From: an uncultured Ignavibacteriota bacterium
GTDB taxonomy: Bacteria > Bacteroidota > Ignavibacteria > Tepidaquicellales > Tepidaquicellaceae
Reading direction: 5' to 3'
Assembly (NCBI GenBank): GCA_937915485.1
Contig: CALGII010000318.1
Span: 1 to 16,343, forward strand
Length of the DNA: 16,343 bases
The notes beneath the pieces were generated by a model. The model was not told the DNA's origin. It did no database searches and saw only the letters and a list, made by a program, of their open reading frames with translations. Below, in pieces: positions 15,503 through 16,343 of the stretch; the stretch's first letter is position 1; each line of letters begins with the position of its first letter. The translations under genes were made by a program, and so were the position numbers.

Positions 15503-16087
15503 TTATTTTAGCCCTTTCTTTCTGAACTTAAAAAATAACTCCCTCCCGGACCTCGGCTTTATTGAATTGTAAGCGGTTTCAAAAATCTCCGTCACAAAAA
15601 AAGGAGAAAAATATTTTTCGTACTCTTCTTTGGTCCCTCCGAACGGAGGCTCGTCTTTTCCGAATTCGTGGTTGAAAAGCAACCCGACGGCTTTTCCGTT
15701 GTCATTAAGCAGGTTGTATATTTTCTCCGCATATTCTGCGCGCAGCCTTCTTTCAATTGCGCAGAAAAACGTCTGTTCGATAATCAGGTCATACCCGCCC
15801 TCGTGCCTGAAGAAGTCTTCGATTATGACTTGCGAGCGCGGAAAGTCAGGAAATCTCTTGATGAATCCCTCAATTGCAACCGCCGAAATATCCAGCACGT
15901 GAACATTCCTGAATCCTTTCAGAAAAAGATACTCCGCCTCATAAGCGTTCCCCGCTCCCGGCACGAGTATTTTCACACTCCTGTCTTCAAGTTGGTCAAT
16001 GTAATCTTTCAACGGTCCGGAAACGCTGCCAACGTCCCAGCCTGTTTCTCCTTCGAGATATCGGTTATCCCAGAAATCTTTATTCAA
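15503..16087 (-). CDS. TPMT-family S-adenosylmethionine-dependent methyltransferase
   Basis: This 194-residue class I methyltransferase belongs to the thiopurine/thiocyanate (thiol) methyltransferase family. Signatures are FWDNRYLEGETGWDVG (5-20), SAM motif I VPGAGNAYEAEYL (42-54), acidic D66 in VLDIS, EDFF (90-93), EQTFFCAIE (104-112), PPFGGTKEEY (147-156) and a C-terminal SIKPRSGRELFF (175-186). Family members methylate small thiols, thiocyanate, halides or chalcogen compounds; the substrate here cannot be read from sequence. The start is TTG (16087-16085): an in-frame TAA lies only three codons upstream (16099-16097), no ATG is available, and the family motif begins at residue 5. It lies 383 bp upstream of actA with a long gap, so it is probably a separate transcript, divergent from the gene at the right edge. 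Confidence 0.9.
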   Translation of the reverse strand: MNKDFWDNRYLEGETGWDVGSVSGPLKDYIDQLEDRSVKILVPGAGNAYEAEYLFLKGFRNVHVLDISAVAIEGFIKRFPDFPRSQVIIEDFFRHEGGYDLIIEQTFFCAIERRLRAEYAEKIYNLLNDNGKAVGLLFNHEFGKDEPPFGGTKEEYEKYFSPFFVTEIFETAYNSIKPRSGRELFFKFRKKGLK

Positions 16088-16237
16088 TGTTGTTCGTTAA
16101 ATTATATTATGACTATTGCTGCTTCGATAATCTTTTATACGCATAAACATATAAAAAACCAATCAGGTTTATTGTTTTATCATAGAGAATAAATTATACC
16201 TCACAACTTTAAATAATTTGTGTTATAATAATTGATT
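16088..16237. other. Divergent intergenic region with possible promoters
   Basis: This 150-bp AT-rich spacer lies between two diverging genes. A TATAAT word reads on the minus strand at 16106-16101, 13 bp before the methyltransferase TTG. Another reads on the plus strand at 16224-16229, 8 bp before ATG 16238, which would leave almost no leader. Neither has a convincing -35 hexamer, so both are weak candidates in DNA where such words arise by chance. Confidence 0.3.
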
Positions 16238-16343
16238 ATGGTCGAGAACTACTATTACGAAAACAGAGAAGAGATCAGGAAAAAGGTTAAAGAGAAGTAC
16301 AGAAAAGATAAAGAATACAGGGAAAAATTGAAAAAGTATTACA
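16238..16343 (+). CDS. Hypothetical protein, N-terminal fragment cut by window edge
   Basis: Thirty-five codons are visible from ATG 16238 to the edge, with no stop. The sequence is extremely charged and Tyr/Lys/Glu-rich: YYYENREEIRKKVKEKYR, then KDKEYREKLKKYY, with a loose period that looks like an amphipathic helix or coiled coil. Similar Tyr-Lys-rich openings occur in some HNH-type endonucleases and other DNA-binding proteins, but no catalytic motif is inside the window, so no function is assigned. No Shine-Dalgarno sequence precedes the ATG. It is transcribed away from the methyltransferase. Confidence 0.6.
   Translation, partial: MVENYYYENREEIRKKVKEKYRKDKEYREKLKKYY

Noticed and set aside
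15668..16192. Plus-strand open frame of 174 codons opposite the methyltransferase
   Set aside because: The minus strand carries a full set of TPMT-family motifs through this region; the plus frame has no recognisable domain.

Overview
The window is dominated by one long minus-strand respiratory gene cluster (about 15119 down to 267) that encodes an alternative complex III (ACIII, a quinol:electron-acceptor oxidoreductase unrelated to bc1) followed by an aa3-type haem-copper cytochrome c oxidase and its assembly factors. ACIII next to an A2-type oxidase, few clear Shine-Dalgarno sites, AT-rich intergenic DNA and a moderate-GC coding style suggest a Bacteroidota/Ignavibacteriota-like (FCB group) bacterium. 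The exact lineage cannot be fixed by reading alone.

Layout in transcription order (right to left): actA (pentahaem cytochrome c), a 67-aa single-helix membrane protein, actB (Tat-signal molybdopterin-fold plus Fe-S protein), actC (NrfD-type quinol subunit), a fused actD-actE gene (DUF3341 plus monohaem cytochrome c), actF (second NrfD-like subunit), an extra membrane-anchored monohaem cytochrome c, a SCO1/SenC copper chaperone, coxA (subunit I), coxC (III), a subunit IV gene, coxB (II, CuA), ctaB (haem O synthase) and an unrecognised protein of about eight membrane helices with a C-terminal cytochrome c domain. Gene junctions are tight: ATGA overlaps, a TAGTG overlap and gaps of 1 to 30 bp. 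This fits one transcription unit whose products form a quinol-to-oxygen chain: quinol is oxidised at ActC, electrons pass through ActB Fe-S clusters and ActA/ActE haems, perhaps through the extra cytochromes, to CuA, haem a and the haem a3-CuB site. By sequence the cluster carries eight CXXCH haem c sites.

Right of the cluster is a 383-bp AT-rich gap (15120-15502). It should contain the operon promoter and also holds what looks like a decayed zinc-ribbon (transposase-like) fragment. Next come a TPMT-family methyltransferase on the minus strand (15503-16087, TTG start) and, divergent from it, the first 35 codons of a highly charged unknown protein running off the right edge.

The left edge (1-253), just downstream of the last respiratory gene, is non-coding. 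It is a mosaic of short internally duplicated units in which a 29-bp element occurs twice 146 bp apart, and it looks like a dispersed intergenic repeat family.

The main unusual points are the actD-actE fusion, the unidentified eight-helix cytochrome c at the operon end, the extra cytochrome with an unassigned C-terminal region, the small membrane protein in the ACIII block, and the repeat mosaic.
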